From contig AP026798.1 of NCBI GenBank assembly GCA_033127725.1, positions 372,001-436,000 on the forward strand: a stretch of 64,000 bases of DNA, read 5' to 3'. Positions 34,001 through 41,995 of the stretch are shown piece by piece; the first letter of the stretch is position 1, and every line of letters begins with the position of its first letter. This DNA is from Bombiscardovia nodaiensis. Its GTDB lineage: Bacteria; Actinomycetota; Actinomycetes; Actinomycetales; Bifidobacteriaceae. The translations under genes were made by a program, and so were the position numbers. A model generated the notes under the pieces. That model did no database searches. It saw nothing but the letters and a program-made list of their open reading frames with translations, and was not told the origin of the DNA.

Positions 34001-36473
34001 AGTCATCGCCTCCCAGGCCAGCTGGCCCAGCAATATCAACGCTCCAGAGGCCGCCGATAGTTTGCGCGCCCAGCAGGCCCTACAGTCTTCGCTTGCCGAG
34101 GCCAATGTCCTCAACCAGAGCGAATACCAGTCTGCTACTTGGCAGGTAGTCGCCGCAAACGTGGCTCATGCCCAGGCAGCTCTGAGTAATCCCGGCAGCT
34201 ATGGCTTGGATGTAGAGGGTGCCAATGCTCTAGCCGACCGCATTGAGAAGGCTATTCGACTGCTTGAACCCGTTGACATCAGCGGCAACGTTGAGGACCT
34301 GGGGCTTCTCACGCTAGAGCGTGGTCAGGCCCTGCCAGCGAGCCTGAATTTGGGCGGAACGAGCGCGCAGGTGGTCTATAAGGAAGAGGCCCTTGAGCAA
34401 TTAACTAGTGCCCACGAGCTTGATACCGTTGCTGTGACGGGCCGGTCAACGGTCAAGATTGGCGGTTTCTACCAGCGATTTAGTCTCAAGGTATTTGTTA
34501 GCCCCACGGATTTGCGGTACCTGATTAACTCTGGTTCCAACGCTTCCGGCGCTGGCAGCCTCTACGCGAGTGCCAAAGAAGCCTACAACGACTTGCTCAA
34601 CGACAAGGCTGACCAGCAGTGGGACGGGGTCGCAGCCGGGAAGACTTGGGGATACTCCACGCAGGCCACTACGGTTGTGCCTGGCACGGGCGATAACTGG
34701 ACTTCCTCCTACCTGGGAGCGGACTACAATAAGCCCATCACCTACCACCTGAGCCTGCCAGCGGGTTCCTACAAGATTGGTACAGTTCAGTCTCCGCGCG
34801 CTGGCTTGCAGACCAAAATCTACTCAAGTGTCACTGCCCCCGGTCAGGTGGCTACTCGCAAGGCTGCGGTCTCTCAGGGTGAAGGCACTGTGCTTGAGCA
34901 GAACGTTACCTTGAGTGCGCCTGGTATCGTCGCCGTAGAGTTCGGTACCGATGGCACGAGTGGTTACAATGCTCGCCTGGGTCTGGTCTATGTCTGCCAG
35001 ATTCCGCGCGACTTGGGCTACCAGGGGGCTGTGAAGCTCTCGGGCAGCTTGCCAAGCACGGTCAAGGTAGACGGGCAGGATCAGGCTGTCACTTGGAATA
35101 GCCAGGATTTGGCTCAGGTCCGTACCGCTTACGAGCCGCTCACAGTGACCGGCCAGTTGGGTTCACCCCTGACTCGCTCTGGTAATCAGAAGGTCAGCGC
35201 CCGTTACGAGGTAGTGCCAGACGACAACCTGTACTACTACATTGACTCGGGCACCAACGGCATCGATTCTCCGCAGTATTTGGCTGTAAAAGGTCAGTCT
35301 GCCAGCCTGAAGAACGACAAGGTTGACCAGGTTTCCACCGGCATTCAGCAGTGGGGATATTTGTCCGACGGGATGAATCTCAAGGGCGGCACGGACATCA
35401 ACGACAAGTACGCTACCGGCATGTGGCAGTCGAATACGAAGCTCTACTACCGGCTTCCGCTCGAAGCAGGCACCTATGCTCTGACCGCTGGTTTTGCTGA
35501 GTGGTGGGGGATGGGACGCACTATGAACCAGACAGTGAGCCTGAATGGGAGCGAACTGGCCCGGAGCAACGTTCCTCTGTCTGGCTCCAACAGCCCTATC
35601 TCTAGCAGTATGACCTTCCGGTTGGATCAGTCCGGCACCGTTGAATATATGCTGACGAACGAGGGCGCTGGCAGCGAAAAGCCAGTCATCTCCTGGCTGG
35701 CCGTAGCAGGGATGAGTGACGCGGACAAGCCCAAGATTCAGAAGGAGGACCTGCAGGCTGCGATTGCCAACGCTGCCAAACTCAAGCAGGAGAACTACAC
35801 AGCCCAATCCTGGAGCGCCTTCATGAGTGCCCTCAACAGTGCACGGGCGGTCTTCAGCGACGCGAACGCCACGCAAGCGCAGGTCGATGCGGCTACCCAG
35901 GCCCTTCTGCAGGCCCAGCAGGCGCTCGTAGCTGTGCAAAAACCGGGCAATGATGGGGGAGACCACGGTTCCGACGGTTCTGATCCGGGGCATCACGACA
36001 ATGGCGGCGGCTCTGGGCCCAGTAACCCCGGAGGCTCCAACGATGGTGGTAACGATAACGGCGGTTCCCAAGGCGGCTCTGGTAACGGCTCCGGAAACGG
36101 CGCAAGTGGAGACGGCTCTGGGAATGGTCCTGGAAACAGCGGCGATTCACCGCATACAGGTGATTCTGCGACCCAGCCGGGTGATGAAAGTGGCCAGACC
36201 TCAAGCTCGCACGACGGTCAGCCCGCAGCTGGCGCAAACGGTCAACCGGCAGGATCTCAGGGCTCGCCAGTAGCTGGTCAATCGCAGGATCCGAAAGGGC
36301 CCGCTACTCAGGCCCAGCCGAAGGGTAAGAGCAAGAAGGGTTCGCAGCAGCAATCGAGCCAGTCTGAGCAGATTGCCCACACTGGTGTTTCTGTGTCCGC
36401 GGTCGTCGCCCTAGGAATCTGCGCCACTTGCCTAGCGGCGGTCCTAATTGTTGTAAAGCGTCGCGCTCGCTGA
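31062..36473 (+). CDS. Secreted wall-anchored glycosidase, GH59-like (galactocerebrosidase family)
   Basis: The protein has 1803 aa. A signal peptide (hydrophobic 21-42, probable cleavage after SASAS) precedes a catalytic domain resembling GH59: GFGVLSGNSTSALLMDY, VKIEMGNDLNTSTGPEAS and WTTPAWVNGD. E209 (VNEIN) and E325 (IWNSEGQSTFGDS) are probable acid/base and nucleophile by analogy. Two beta-sandwich modules follow to about residue 985, then FIVAR, Ig-like (Big_4) and YxIDSG-type modules. The Ig-like plus YxIDSG block is duplicated (about 1075-1310 and 1315-1555). A second FIVAR, a Gly/Ser/Asn-rich stalk and the sorting signal IAHTG-helix-KRRAR end the protein. It probably acts on galactose-containing glycans at the cell surface; the substrate is not proven. 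Confidence 0.82.
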   Translation: MCAHRLNAQGENGPRRPGVVAKSAVVVAASLAMVGACAVAPQLSASASPTDPVSITVDGNDIQAAASNRNGLTYKGFGVLSGNSTSALLMDYKAKQPEQYWELIHTLFAGEHPLFTAVKIEMGNDLNTSTGPEASTMRRRDEYPNVQREPGFQLAADAKKVAANPDAVHVSILRWTTPAWVNGDDSKQYVWYKNTVLAAYREYGYMVNEINPDINETRNPNEQLYKDFSAHIRTDTMGYEGATGADPNNGFRSARERQLFRAIRTVAGDTVGKLNQSFANALTNPSDASLRDAVDIVGTHYNPGDSDGKLTQYAQTYDKEIWNSEGQSTFGDSANRPNNTMDPATGEGGNGTSSGTGMGGKISGLEMANWAVTGFDHARRTANIWQPAIGSFYDGFQYSYKQLLNATDPWSGWIRYDGGLAVLAQFSKFAKTGWENQQGPADANGIWRAIPSASHSDLGDTNPPSGARDGNNSYMTLAAPDKSDFSTVIVNDSRFVKTYKIRMANLGALAGHPLEVWSTSAATRGNAQAYNNNYMKPISEATAAGDGTYTITVQPWSIATATTLDYAQVGQGGRLEPRAGHANPIPTVNENQRPVLLTDKHGRSATAVTDGYLYADDFNYSELGNEQTWDQASGRIIDSGKSLLDARGNKAKPAGTPGVQAEDQGATPLYSNDTNGAFESVATSDAAHHRVLRQQRTDNVGGAWNSGDPITTIGDVRWANYRVSADVKYAGANDYALIGARESGGTGNGQDIASPEFRVSANGSWELRRLGRKIASGSASATPGTNFRAGAGSWNTLAVQAAGQTYTAYINGAEVAHYDDPQAKLNGRIQLGSNFAPVEFDNLQITAVPGYTPYLANLLDDEHLTQWSDVSQPSLRYSSNNWNRVNTDGMYTYDRSSSKTLSAGATLTYAFTGTGLDLIGSNAGSAKLDVTVDNQPIAKGASTHAASALGTTYSLRGLPQGSHEVTLRVDRAGFMLDAVGVIASQASWPSNINAPEAADSLRAQQALQSSLAEANVLNQSEYQSATWQVVAANVAHAQAALSNPGSYGLDVEGANALADRIEKAIRLLEPVDISGNVEDLGLLTLERGQALPASLNLGGTSAQVVYKEEALEQLTSAHELDTVAVTGRSTVKIGGFYQRFSLKVFVSPTDLRYLINSGSNASGAGSLYASAKEAYNDLLNDKADQQWDGVAAGKTWGYSTQATTVVPGTGDNWTSSYLGADYNKPITYHLSLPAGSYKIGTVQSPRAGLQTKIYSSVTAPGQVATRKAAVSQGEGTVLEQNVTLSAPGIVAVEFGTDGTSGYNARLGLVYVCQIPRDLGYQGAVKLSGSLPSTVKVDGQDQAVTWNSQDLAQVRTAYEPLTVTGQLGSPLTRSGNQKVSARYEVVPDDNLYYYIDSGTNGIDSPQYLAVKGQSASLKNDKVDQVSTGIQQWGYLSDGMNLKGGTDINDKYATGMWQSNTKLYYRLPLEAGTYALTAGFAEWWGMGRTMNQTVSLNGSELARSNVPLSGSNSPISSSMTFRLDQSGTVEYMLTNEGAGSEKPVISWLAVAGMSDADKPKIQKEDLQAAIANAAKLKQENYTAQSWSAFMSALNSARAVFSDANATQAQVDAATQALLQAQQALVAVQKPGNDGGDHGSDGSDPGHHDNGGGSGPSNPGGSNDGGNDNGGSQGGSGNGSGNGASGDGSGNGPGNSGDSPHTGDSATQPGDESGQTSSSHDGQPAAGANGQPAGSQGSPVAGQSQDPKGPATQAQPKGKSKKGSQQQSSQSEQIAHTGVSVSAVVALGICATCLAAVLIVVKRRAR

Positions 36474-36513
36474 GTTGAGCGAGTACTGCGCTGTCGTACG
36501 CGTGAGTGTTGAC

Positions 36514-36553
36514 CAGCGCCTGGCAGAAGGAAATTCGTCTCTGCCAGCCGCTG
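36514..36553 (+). terminator. Hairpin after the GH59-like gene
   Basis: A 14-bp stem with one mismatch (36514-36527 with 36540-36553) encloses a 12-nt loop, 40 bp after the stop codon. Only ATTTG follows, so the T-run is poor. Confidence 0.6.
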
Positions 36554-36561
36554 ATTTGACA

Positions 36562-36599
36562 ATGTAGTTGCAACGTAGTTGCAATGTAACAAACTACAT
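36562..36599. promoter_or_regulatory. Direct and inverted repeats upstream of tRNA-Gly and the cas operon
   Basis: GTAGTTGCAA occurs twice in tandem with an 11-bp period (36564-36573 and 36575-36584). The whole is bracketed by ATGTAGTT and its complement AACTACAT. The helical-turn spacing suggests a protein-binding site, but no regulator or promoter can be assigned. Confidence 0.35.
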
Positions 36600-36760
36600 G
36601 CTCAAGCGGATGGGATTATGAGGCAAAGGCGTGCGCGCGTAAGTGACGGCCCCGAAGCCGTGCCTGTCTCTTGCATGGCGGATAGATTGTCCCCGGTCTG
36701 GCATGGTTGTCAAGCTAGGGGATGACCTTGTGCTAAGCTCTGTAACGAGCTGATTGCTTT

Positions 36761-36831
36761 GCGGGCGTAGCTCAATGGTAGAGCCTCAGTCTTCCAAACT
36801 GATTACGCGGGTTCGATTCCCGTCGCCCGCT
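36761..36831 (+). tRNA. tRNA-Gly (anticodon UCC)
   Basis: The acceptor stem GCGGGCG/CGCCCGC, D-loop AGCTCAATGGTAGAGC, anticodon stem CAGT/ACTG with loop CTTCCAA (anticodon TCC at 36793-36795) and T-arm GCGGG-TTCGATT-CCCGT make a complete 71-nt cloverleaf with discriminator T. CCA is not encoded. It stands 72 bp before cas3. Confidence 0.96.
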
Positions 36832-36903
36832 CTCAGGCTTCGCCTAGCAGTAGCGGGGTAGGAAGAAATGGACATAGCCGTTCTATGGTAGGAGGATGGT
36901 GAA

Positions 36904-39900
36904 GTGTCTGATTTAGATTCGCTGTTATATCCTCTTTCTTCTCAGGCGGCATCAATATGGGGGAAATCAGATTATGGGAAGAACCAGGAGTGGTTGCCAC
37001 TTGTCCTGCATATGTCGGATTCGCTGGAAGTGGCGGGTAAACTGTGGGATTGTTGGCTGCCGCAGGGCACGCGAGATATTGTTTCCCGTGGGGTGTGTGG
37101 AGACCAGCAGCTGGCGAAGAAGCTGTATCTCTTTCTCGCCGGAGTCCACGATATAGGCAAAGCCACCCCAAATTTTCAGGTTCAGACTTGGGGCTTTCCC
37201 TCTGGTGATGACAGCGGTCTAGCATGGAAACCAGAGCAAGCTGGCTTGCGGATTCGCGCTGAGCTGCGCGGCCAGTCGCACCTGAGTCACCCTATCGCTG
37301 GCCAAGTTATCCTCAACTCTTACTTGGGCCAAACCTTTCAGTGGGAAAGTGCGCTCGCGGATTCATATTCATGTGTTGTGGGAGGTCACCATGGCAAGCC
37401 TCCAGTGGCCAGCAAAGTGAAGGAAGCGGCTGAGGCAAGACTTCCGGAGCTTGGCTGGGACCAACAGGCTGAGGGTAAATGGAGTCAAGTTCAAAATGAG
37501 CTGATTCGCTTTGTGCAAGAGCGTTCAGGCATGGGATCTGCAGAGTTTGCAGCACTTGGCCACACTATGCTCCCACCTATGGCAGAAAGCATACTGACTG
37601 GCTTGGTGATTATGGCTGACTGGATTGCTAGCAATACAGATTTTTTCCCACTACTTGCCCTTTACCCTGAGGAGGGGGAGGAGCGCATTATTGCTAACGG
37701 CCAAGTTCGTTTGGATATGCTCAAGCAAAGGGTCGAGTGCGGATGGGATGAGCTCAATATCACGCCCTCGTGGAGGCAGTCTAAGCAATATAACATCCTC
37801 GCTGCTAGTCCAGATGACGTGTACGGTAGGCGGTTTGACCTTCCTCCGACTGCTACGGTTCGTCCTGTGCAAGCTGCTGCTGTTCGCATTGCTCAAGAAG
37901 TGCCGGATCCGGGCTTGATGATTATAGAGGCACCGATGGGGGAAGGTAAGACTGAGGCGGCTTTGGTAGCGGCGGAAGTACTGGCGACTAGGACAAGCAG
38001 GGGCGGAGTCTGCTTAGCTTTACCTACTATGGCTACAACCGATGCCATGTTCGCTAGAGTTCATTCCTGGCTCAGACATGTTTCTCAAGATTGTAGTGAT
38101 GAGCGTGAGAGTTTGTATTTAGCCCATGGCAAGGCCCAACTGAACGATGAGTTTCAAGGGTTGATGGGGCGCTCTGGAGCTCATGGAGCAGCTGGTGTGG
38201 GAATCGACGTGGATAGAGGCGGGCATACTTCTCTCAGTATGGCAGTTGATGAGGCGACTATCGTTGACGAATGGATGCGCGGTCGCAAAAAGGGCGTTCT
38301 CGCTAATTTCTTAGTCTGCACTGTTGACCAAGTGTTGATGGGTGCGCTAGATATGAAGCATGTGGCCCTCCGGCAGTTGGCTTTAGCTAACAAAGTTGTT
38401 CTTATTGACGAATGTCACGCATACGATGTCTATATGCAGCAGTACCTCCTGCGCCTTTTAGAATGGTTGGCTGCCTTCGATGTGCCTGTGGTTTTGCTTT
38501 CTGCCACACTTCCCCAGGAGTTGAGAGAACAGTTGACTCAGGCCTATGTTAAGGGAAGACAGGCGGAGCTTAGCCCTCCTCGACCATATATGTCTGCGGT
38601 CCCGCAGCGGCATAGGAGGCGCCGAAAGCCCGTAGAGAGTGCGAATGGGGAAGGAGTAACACAGGAGGACAGGGGCCACAAGCAGATGAAACAAGGCAGT
38701 CAAGCCTACCCCCTCATCACCTATACCAGCGGGCAGCAAGTGGGCCAAGAGGATGTACCTGCTTCGGGACGCAAATCTGAAGTTGAAACATACTGTATGG
38801 GAGACGACGACAGCTCTCTGCTGACTTTGCTTCAAGACGTTCTGGTTGAAGGGGGCTGTGTTGGTCTTATTTGCAATACCGTGGGCCGAGCCCAGCATGC
38901 TGCAGAAGTGCTGACTGATGCATTTGGCTCTGATGTCGTTACTTTAACTCATTCACGTTTTATTGATGTTGACAGGATGAGTAATGAGACGGTGCTGCGC
39001 TCGCAGCTTGGTCCTGATGCCACGGCGACCAACTGTCAACGGCCCAAGAAGGCGATTGTCGTCGGCACACAGGTTCTAGAGCAGTCTTTAGATATTGACT
39101 TCGATCTCTTGATTACAGATGTAGCTCCGACCGATTTGGTCATGCAACGTCTGGGGCGTGTCCACAGACACCAGCGAGGTGTAGAGGAGTGTGACCGCCC
39201 AAGACAGCTGCGCAAGGTGCGCTGTTATATACGCGGTATTGAGTCTTGGTCGGATACTGGACCTGTGTTTGCGCGGGGAATAGAGAGCGTCTACTTTCGG
39301 GCGACACTGTTGGAGTTTCTGGCGGTCAGCGGTTTGACTATGGAAAATGCTTCGGCACATTTCCGTCTGCCGTACGATATTGCCTCTTGCGTACGTAAGG
39401 CATATTCGTCTGAGATTGTGGAAGATATCCCCCAGGCTTGGATGGAAGACTATAAGACTGCTGGAGACAAGCGTGCGGCAGAAATGTGCAGCAAAATCAG
39501 TCGGGCGGAATGCCACCTCTTGCATTCGGTCTCAGATATGTGCCAGCAGGGGCAGACTCTGGTGAACTGGTTCGCTCAACCTCTGGAGATTACTGGCAAG
39601 GATGAGGATAAGGGGCAGCGAGCGGTCCGCGATACCCAAGAGAGTGTCGAAGTCATTCTCTTGGCTAACGCTGAGGACGGTCAGGCTCGTCTCTTGCCTT
39701 GGGTGGGTTCGGATGCCTACCATATTCAGCCCGGAGAGCTCGTGGAGACGCAGAGCGTACCTTCTATTGAGCTTGCAAAGCTGGTCGCCGAGTGTACGGT
39801 GCGCCTTCCGCTAATTATGGGACAGGGCCTGGCGCTCGACAAACTGATTGAGGAGCTGGAGGATCACTGCGGCGATAGGACTGCTGCTTGGCAGAAGTCG

Positions 39901-40032
39901 GATTGGCTGTCTGGCCAGTTGGTGCTGTTTTTAGATCAGGAATCGCAGCATGTTTGGAGCACAGAGATTCACGGGTACAAGCTGTCGTATTCTCAAGATA
40001 CAGGGCTTCTTGCTGAAAGGCTGGCGGAATAA
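36904..40032 (+). CDS. cas3: CRISPR-associated helicase/nuclease Cas3 (type I-E)
   Basis: Cas3 is recruited by Cascade to unwind and degrade target DNA. The 1042-aa protein has an N-terminal HD nuclease domain: LHMSDSLEVAGKLWD supplies the first histidine, AGVHDIGKATPNFQ the HD pair, and VGGHHGKPP a further metal ligand. The superfamily 2 helicase follows, with Walker A in MGEGKTEAALVAAEVLA (K349), the DExH box DECHAYD (D502), LLSATLP (motif III) and QRLGRVHRHQRG (motif VI). GTG at 36904 has AGGAGG 8 nt upstream. It is separated from casA by 236 bp that carry CRISPR-repeat-like hairpins. A 5-bp inverted repeat, CATAG/CTATG, lies at 36873-36887 upstream of the ribosome-binding site. Confidence 0.96.
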   Translation: MSDLDSLLYPLSSQAASIWGKSDYGKNQEWLPLVLHMSDSLEVAGKLWDCWLPQGTRDIVSRGVCGDQQLAKKLYLFLAGVHDIGKATPNFQVQTWGFPSGDDSGLAWKPEQAGLRIRAELRGQSHLSHPIAGQVILNSYLGQTFQWESALADSYSCVVGGHHGKPPVASKVKEAAEARLPELGWDQQAEGKWSQVQNELIRFVQERSGMGSAEFAALGHTMLPPMAESILTGLVIMADWIASNTDFFPLLALYPEEGEERIIANGQVRLDMLKQRVECGWDELNITPSWRQSKQYNILAASPDDVYGRRFDLPPTATVRPVQAAAVRIAQEVPDPGLMIIEAPMGEGKTEAALVAAEVLATRTSRGGVCLALPTMATTDAMFARVHSWLRHVSQDCSDERESLYLAHGKAQLNDEFQGLMGRSGAHGAAGVGIDVDRGGHTSLSMAVDEATIVDEWMRGRKKGVLANFLVCTVDQVLMGALDMKHVALRQLALANKVVLIDECHAYDVYMQQYLLRLLEWLAAFDVPVVLLSATLPQELREQLTQAYVKGRQAELSPPRPYMSAVPQRHRRRRKPVESANGEGVTQEDRGHKQMKQGSQAYPLITYTSGQQVGQEDVPASGRKSEVETYCMGDDDSSLLTLLQDVLVEGGCVGLICNTVGRAQHAAEVLTDAFGSDVVTLTHSRFIDVDRMSNETVLRSQLGPDATATNCQRPKKAIVVGTQVLEQSLDIDFDLLITDVAPTDLVMQRLGRVHRHQRGVEECDRPRQLRKVRCYIRGIESWSDTGPVFARGIESVYFRATLLEFLAVSGLTMENASAHFRLPYDIASCVRKAYSSEIVEDIPQAWMEDYKTAGDKRAAEMCSKISRAECHLLHSVSDMCQQGQTLVNWFAQPLEITGKDEDKGQRAVRDTQESVEVILLANAEDGQARLLPWVGSDAYHIQPGELVETQSVPSIELAKLVAECTVRLPLIMGQGLALDKLIEELEDHCGDRTAAWQKSDWLSGQLVLFLDQESQHVWSTEIHGYKLSYSQDTGLLAERLAE

Positions 40033-40126
40033 ACTGACCTTACACAACTATCGATTAGCGGAAATCGGGCTGGTGTCACTGCTTGAAGAAGTGTGGTATG
40101 ATAATTCACATAATCCAACTAGTTAG

Positions 40127-40227
40127 ATTATCCCCTTTAGAGAGGGGGATGCTCCGTAGTCAGATTACGGAAGAGAGTTTGTTCCCCGCTCCTGCGGGGC
40201 GGTTGAGATACGGTGGGGATGCCGTAT
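40127..40227 (+). ncRNA. CRISPR-repeat-like mini-array between cas3 and casA
   Basis: Two sequences in the cas3-casA gap resemble the array repeat. The first (about 40127-40156) keeps TCCCC, a 9-nt loop, then GGGGATG and CTCC, so its 3' handle ATGCTCCG is close to the real ATGATCCC. The second (40179-40207) begins GTTCCCCGC and has the same CCCCGC/GCGGGG stem as the true repeat with loop TCCT, but a changed 3' part. They are 22 nt apart (true spacers are 32-33 nt). A third hairpin ATACGG/CCGTAT (40208-40227) follows directly. This could be a crRNA-like RNA bound by Cas6e, or a Cas6e cleavage site within the cas mRNA. It is not a normal array. Function is inferred. Confidence 0.55.
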
Positions 40228-40268
40228 TTAGGGTTTGGACAATAAAGCAAAAGACTAGGGAGTCTAAT

Positions 40269-41957
40269 ATGAAAGAGCTTCAGAGTTCCTTCAATTTAGT
40301 GGATGAGCCGTGGATTTCTGTAGTGTATACAGATGGGTCTGCGAAGCCTGTCTCGTTGACTACCTTATTTGAGCAGGCCTCGCAAATACGCGAAATCGCA
40401 GGGGATATTCCTCAGCAAACGTTGCCGATTCTGCGACTTGCTTTAGCTATTTTGTACCGGGCCTACTACCGAGATGTGGAGCAGATGTCAGACCAGGAAT
40501 GGCGCGAAGATTGGGCACAAACCTGGGCTGATGGCAAGTTCGATATGGCTGATATTCGGGAATATCTGCAAGAATTTCATGACCGCTTTAATCTCCTAGA
40601 CCCACAGTTTCCCTTCTTCCAGACCCCAGGCCTGGAATACACGACTGATAAGGATTACGATCCTGTAAGTGAGATCATCGCTGATGTGCCCAAACCAGAA
40701 AAGTACTTATTCTCACTGAGGGCCAAGGGCACTGTCCATGATTTGTCGCTTGCAGAGGCGGCGCGTTGGCTTGTTTTTCTCCAGTCCTACGATACGGCAG
40801 GTATTAAAACTCCGGTTGCAGGTAATACCCATGTCAATAAGGGCAAGGTTTATCCGCCTAAAGGTGCAGTAGGCACTGGCTGGCTTGGGGCTTTGGGTGG
40901 GGTCTACCTAGAAGGACAGAACCTTTTCCAAACCCTGATGCTCAACTGGTGCTTGCTCGACAGCAGCGGCAGGGGAGATGGTCTTCCTCTCGCGGGCAGG
41001 CAGAGCGATAAGCCTGTTTGGGAGCAGCAGCCAGCAGGCACTGATATGCGGATGTGCGACGGTGCCCAAGGTTCAGCTTCGCTCTTCACCTGGCAAGATC
41101 GCAGGATCCGATTGATAGCCAATGAGGACCAGAATCGTGTGACCGGTATGGTTATCTGCTATGGTGACAGCCTCACAGCGGTCAACAAGCATGATTTTGA
41201 GAGTATGACGGCCTGGAGAGAAAACGAAAAACTCGGTAAAGAGCTAGGTCTGCCTCAGGCCCCCCTCCTACCGCGCTCCTTAGACTCCAGCAAAGCCTTG
41301 TGGAGAGGTCTAGAGCCGCTCTTGAAATACTCAACAGACATGGGCAGAGATTTACGCCCAGGAGTAATTGAGTGGATTGAATCTGTTCAGAATCTCACCG
41401 CTTCAAGCTTGAGTCCTTTGAACTCTGTGACGATCCATGCACAAGGTATGTCGTACGGGACGCAGAACAGCGTGTTCGAAGATGCGATGGATGATCGGGT
41501 CGATATTCATGCTTTCTTGCTCCGTCATGATGCGCCTGCTGTAGCCACAATCCTCGATATAGTGCAGGTCACCGATAAAGCTGTATATGAGTTATCGAGG
41601 TTTGTACACCTAGTAGAACAGACTGCCGGAGATAAAAGCAAAGACGCCAAGGCTAAGGCAACCAGTACTGATGTTAAAGAGCGAGCATATGACGAGTTGG
41701 ATCCGCTCTTCCGTCGGCGTATTGCAGATTTTGCCCCGACTCAGGACCCGGGCGTGTATGGACAAACCTGGAAAAACCAGATTCATAGATTGTTGCTGGA
41801 TATAGGTAGAGAATATCTCCTTGACTCTTCAGTTAGTCCTTTCACTATGCGGGATGCAGGAACAATGAAACACATTTCTGCCGCTGATAGTGAGGTGAAA
41901 TATGCTAGTGCGCTTAACAAGTTACTAGGCGAATTGAATGCAGAAAAGCAACAATAG
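40269..41957 (+). CDS. casA: Type I-E Cascade large subunit Cas8e (Cse1/CasA)
   Basis: Cas8e recognises the PAM and helps recruit Cas3. The protein of 562 aa begins FNLVDEPWISVVYTDGSAKP, the usual Cse1 opening. YPPKGAVGTGWLGALGGVYL near residue 200 and the C-terminal helical bundle fit the family. The ATG at 40269 is preferred because GGGAG lies 7 nt upstream and the Cse1 opening follows immediately; an ATG at 40083 would run through the repeat-like hairpins and add 62 unrelated residues. casB follows after 38 bp. Confidence 0.95.
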   Translation: MKELQSSFNLVDEPWISVVYTDGSAKPVSLTTLFEQASQIREIAGDIPQQTLPILRLALAILYRAYYRDVEQMSDQEWREDWAQTWADGKFDMADIREYLQEFHDRFNLLDPQFPFFQTPGLEYTTDKDYDPVSEIIADVPKPEKYLFSLRAKGTVHDLSLAEAARWLVFLQSYDTAGIKTPVAGNTHVNKGKVYPPKGAVGTGWLGALGGVYLEGQNLFQTLMLNWCLLDSSGRGDGLPLAGRQSDKPVWEQQPAGTDMRMCDGAQGSASLFTWQDRRIRLIANEDQNRVTGMVICYGDSLTAVNKHDFESMTAWRENEKLGKELGLPQAPLLPRSLDSSKALWRGLEPLLKYSTDMGRDLRPGVIEWIESVQNLTASSLSPLNSVTIHAQGMSYGTQNSVFEDAMDDRVDIHAFLLRHDAPAVATILDIVQVTDKAVYELSRFVHLVEQTAGDKSKDAKAKATSTDVKERAYDELDPLFRRRIADFAPTQDPGVYGQTWKNQIHRLLLDIGREYLLDSSVSPFTMRDAGTMKHISAADSEVKYASALNKLLGELNAEKQQ

Positions 41958-41995
41958 ACGATTAAATCATTGACTTAGACAGAAGGGAAGTTTCT

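Noticed and set aside
40157-40178. Idea that the 22-nt segment between the repeat-like hairpins targets the casA ribosome-binding region (TAGTC complement near 40253).
   Set aside because: Only five bases match and no convincing PAM lies next to them, so it is within chance; a systematic scan would be needed.
40083-40268. Upstream extension of casA to the ATG at 40083.
   Set aside because: The extension would translate the repeat-like hairpins and adds residues absent from Cse1. The later ATG has a good ribosome-binding site and the family N-terminus.
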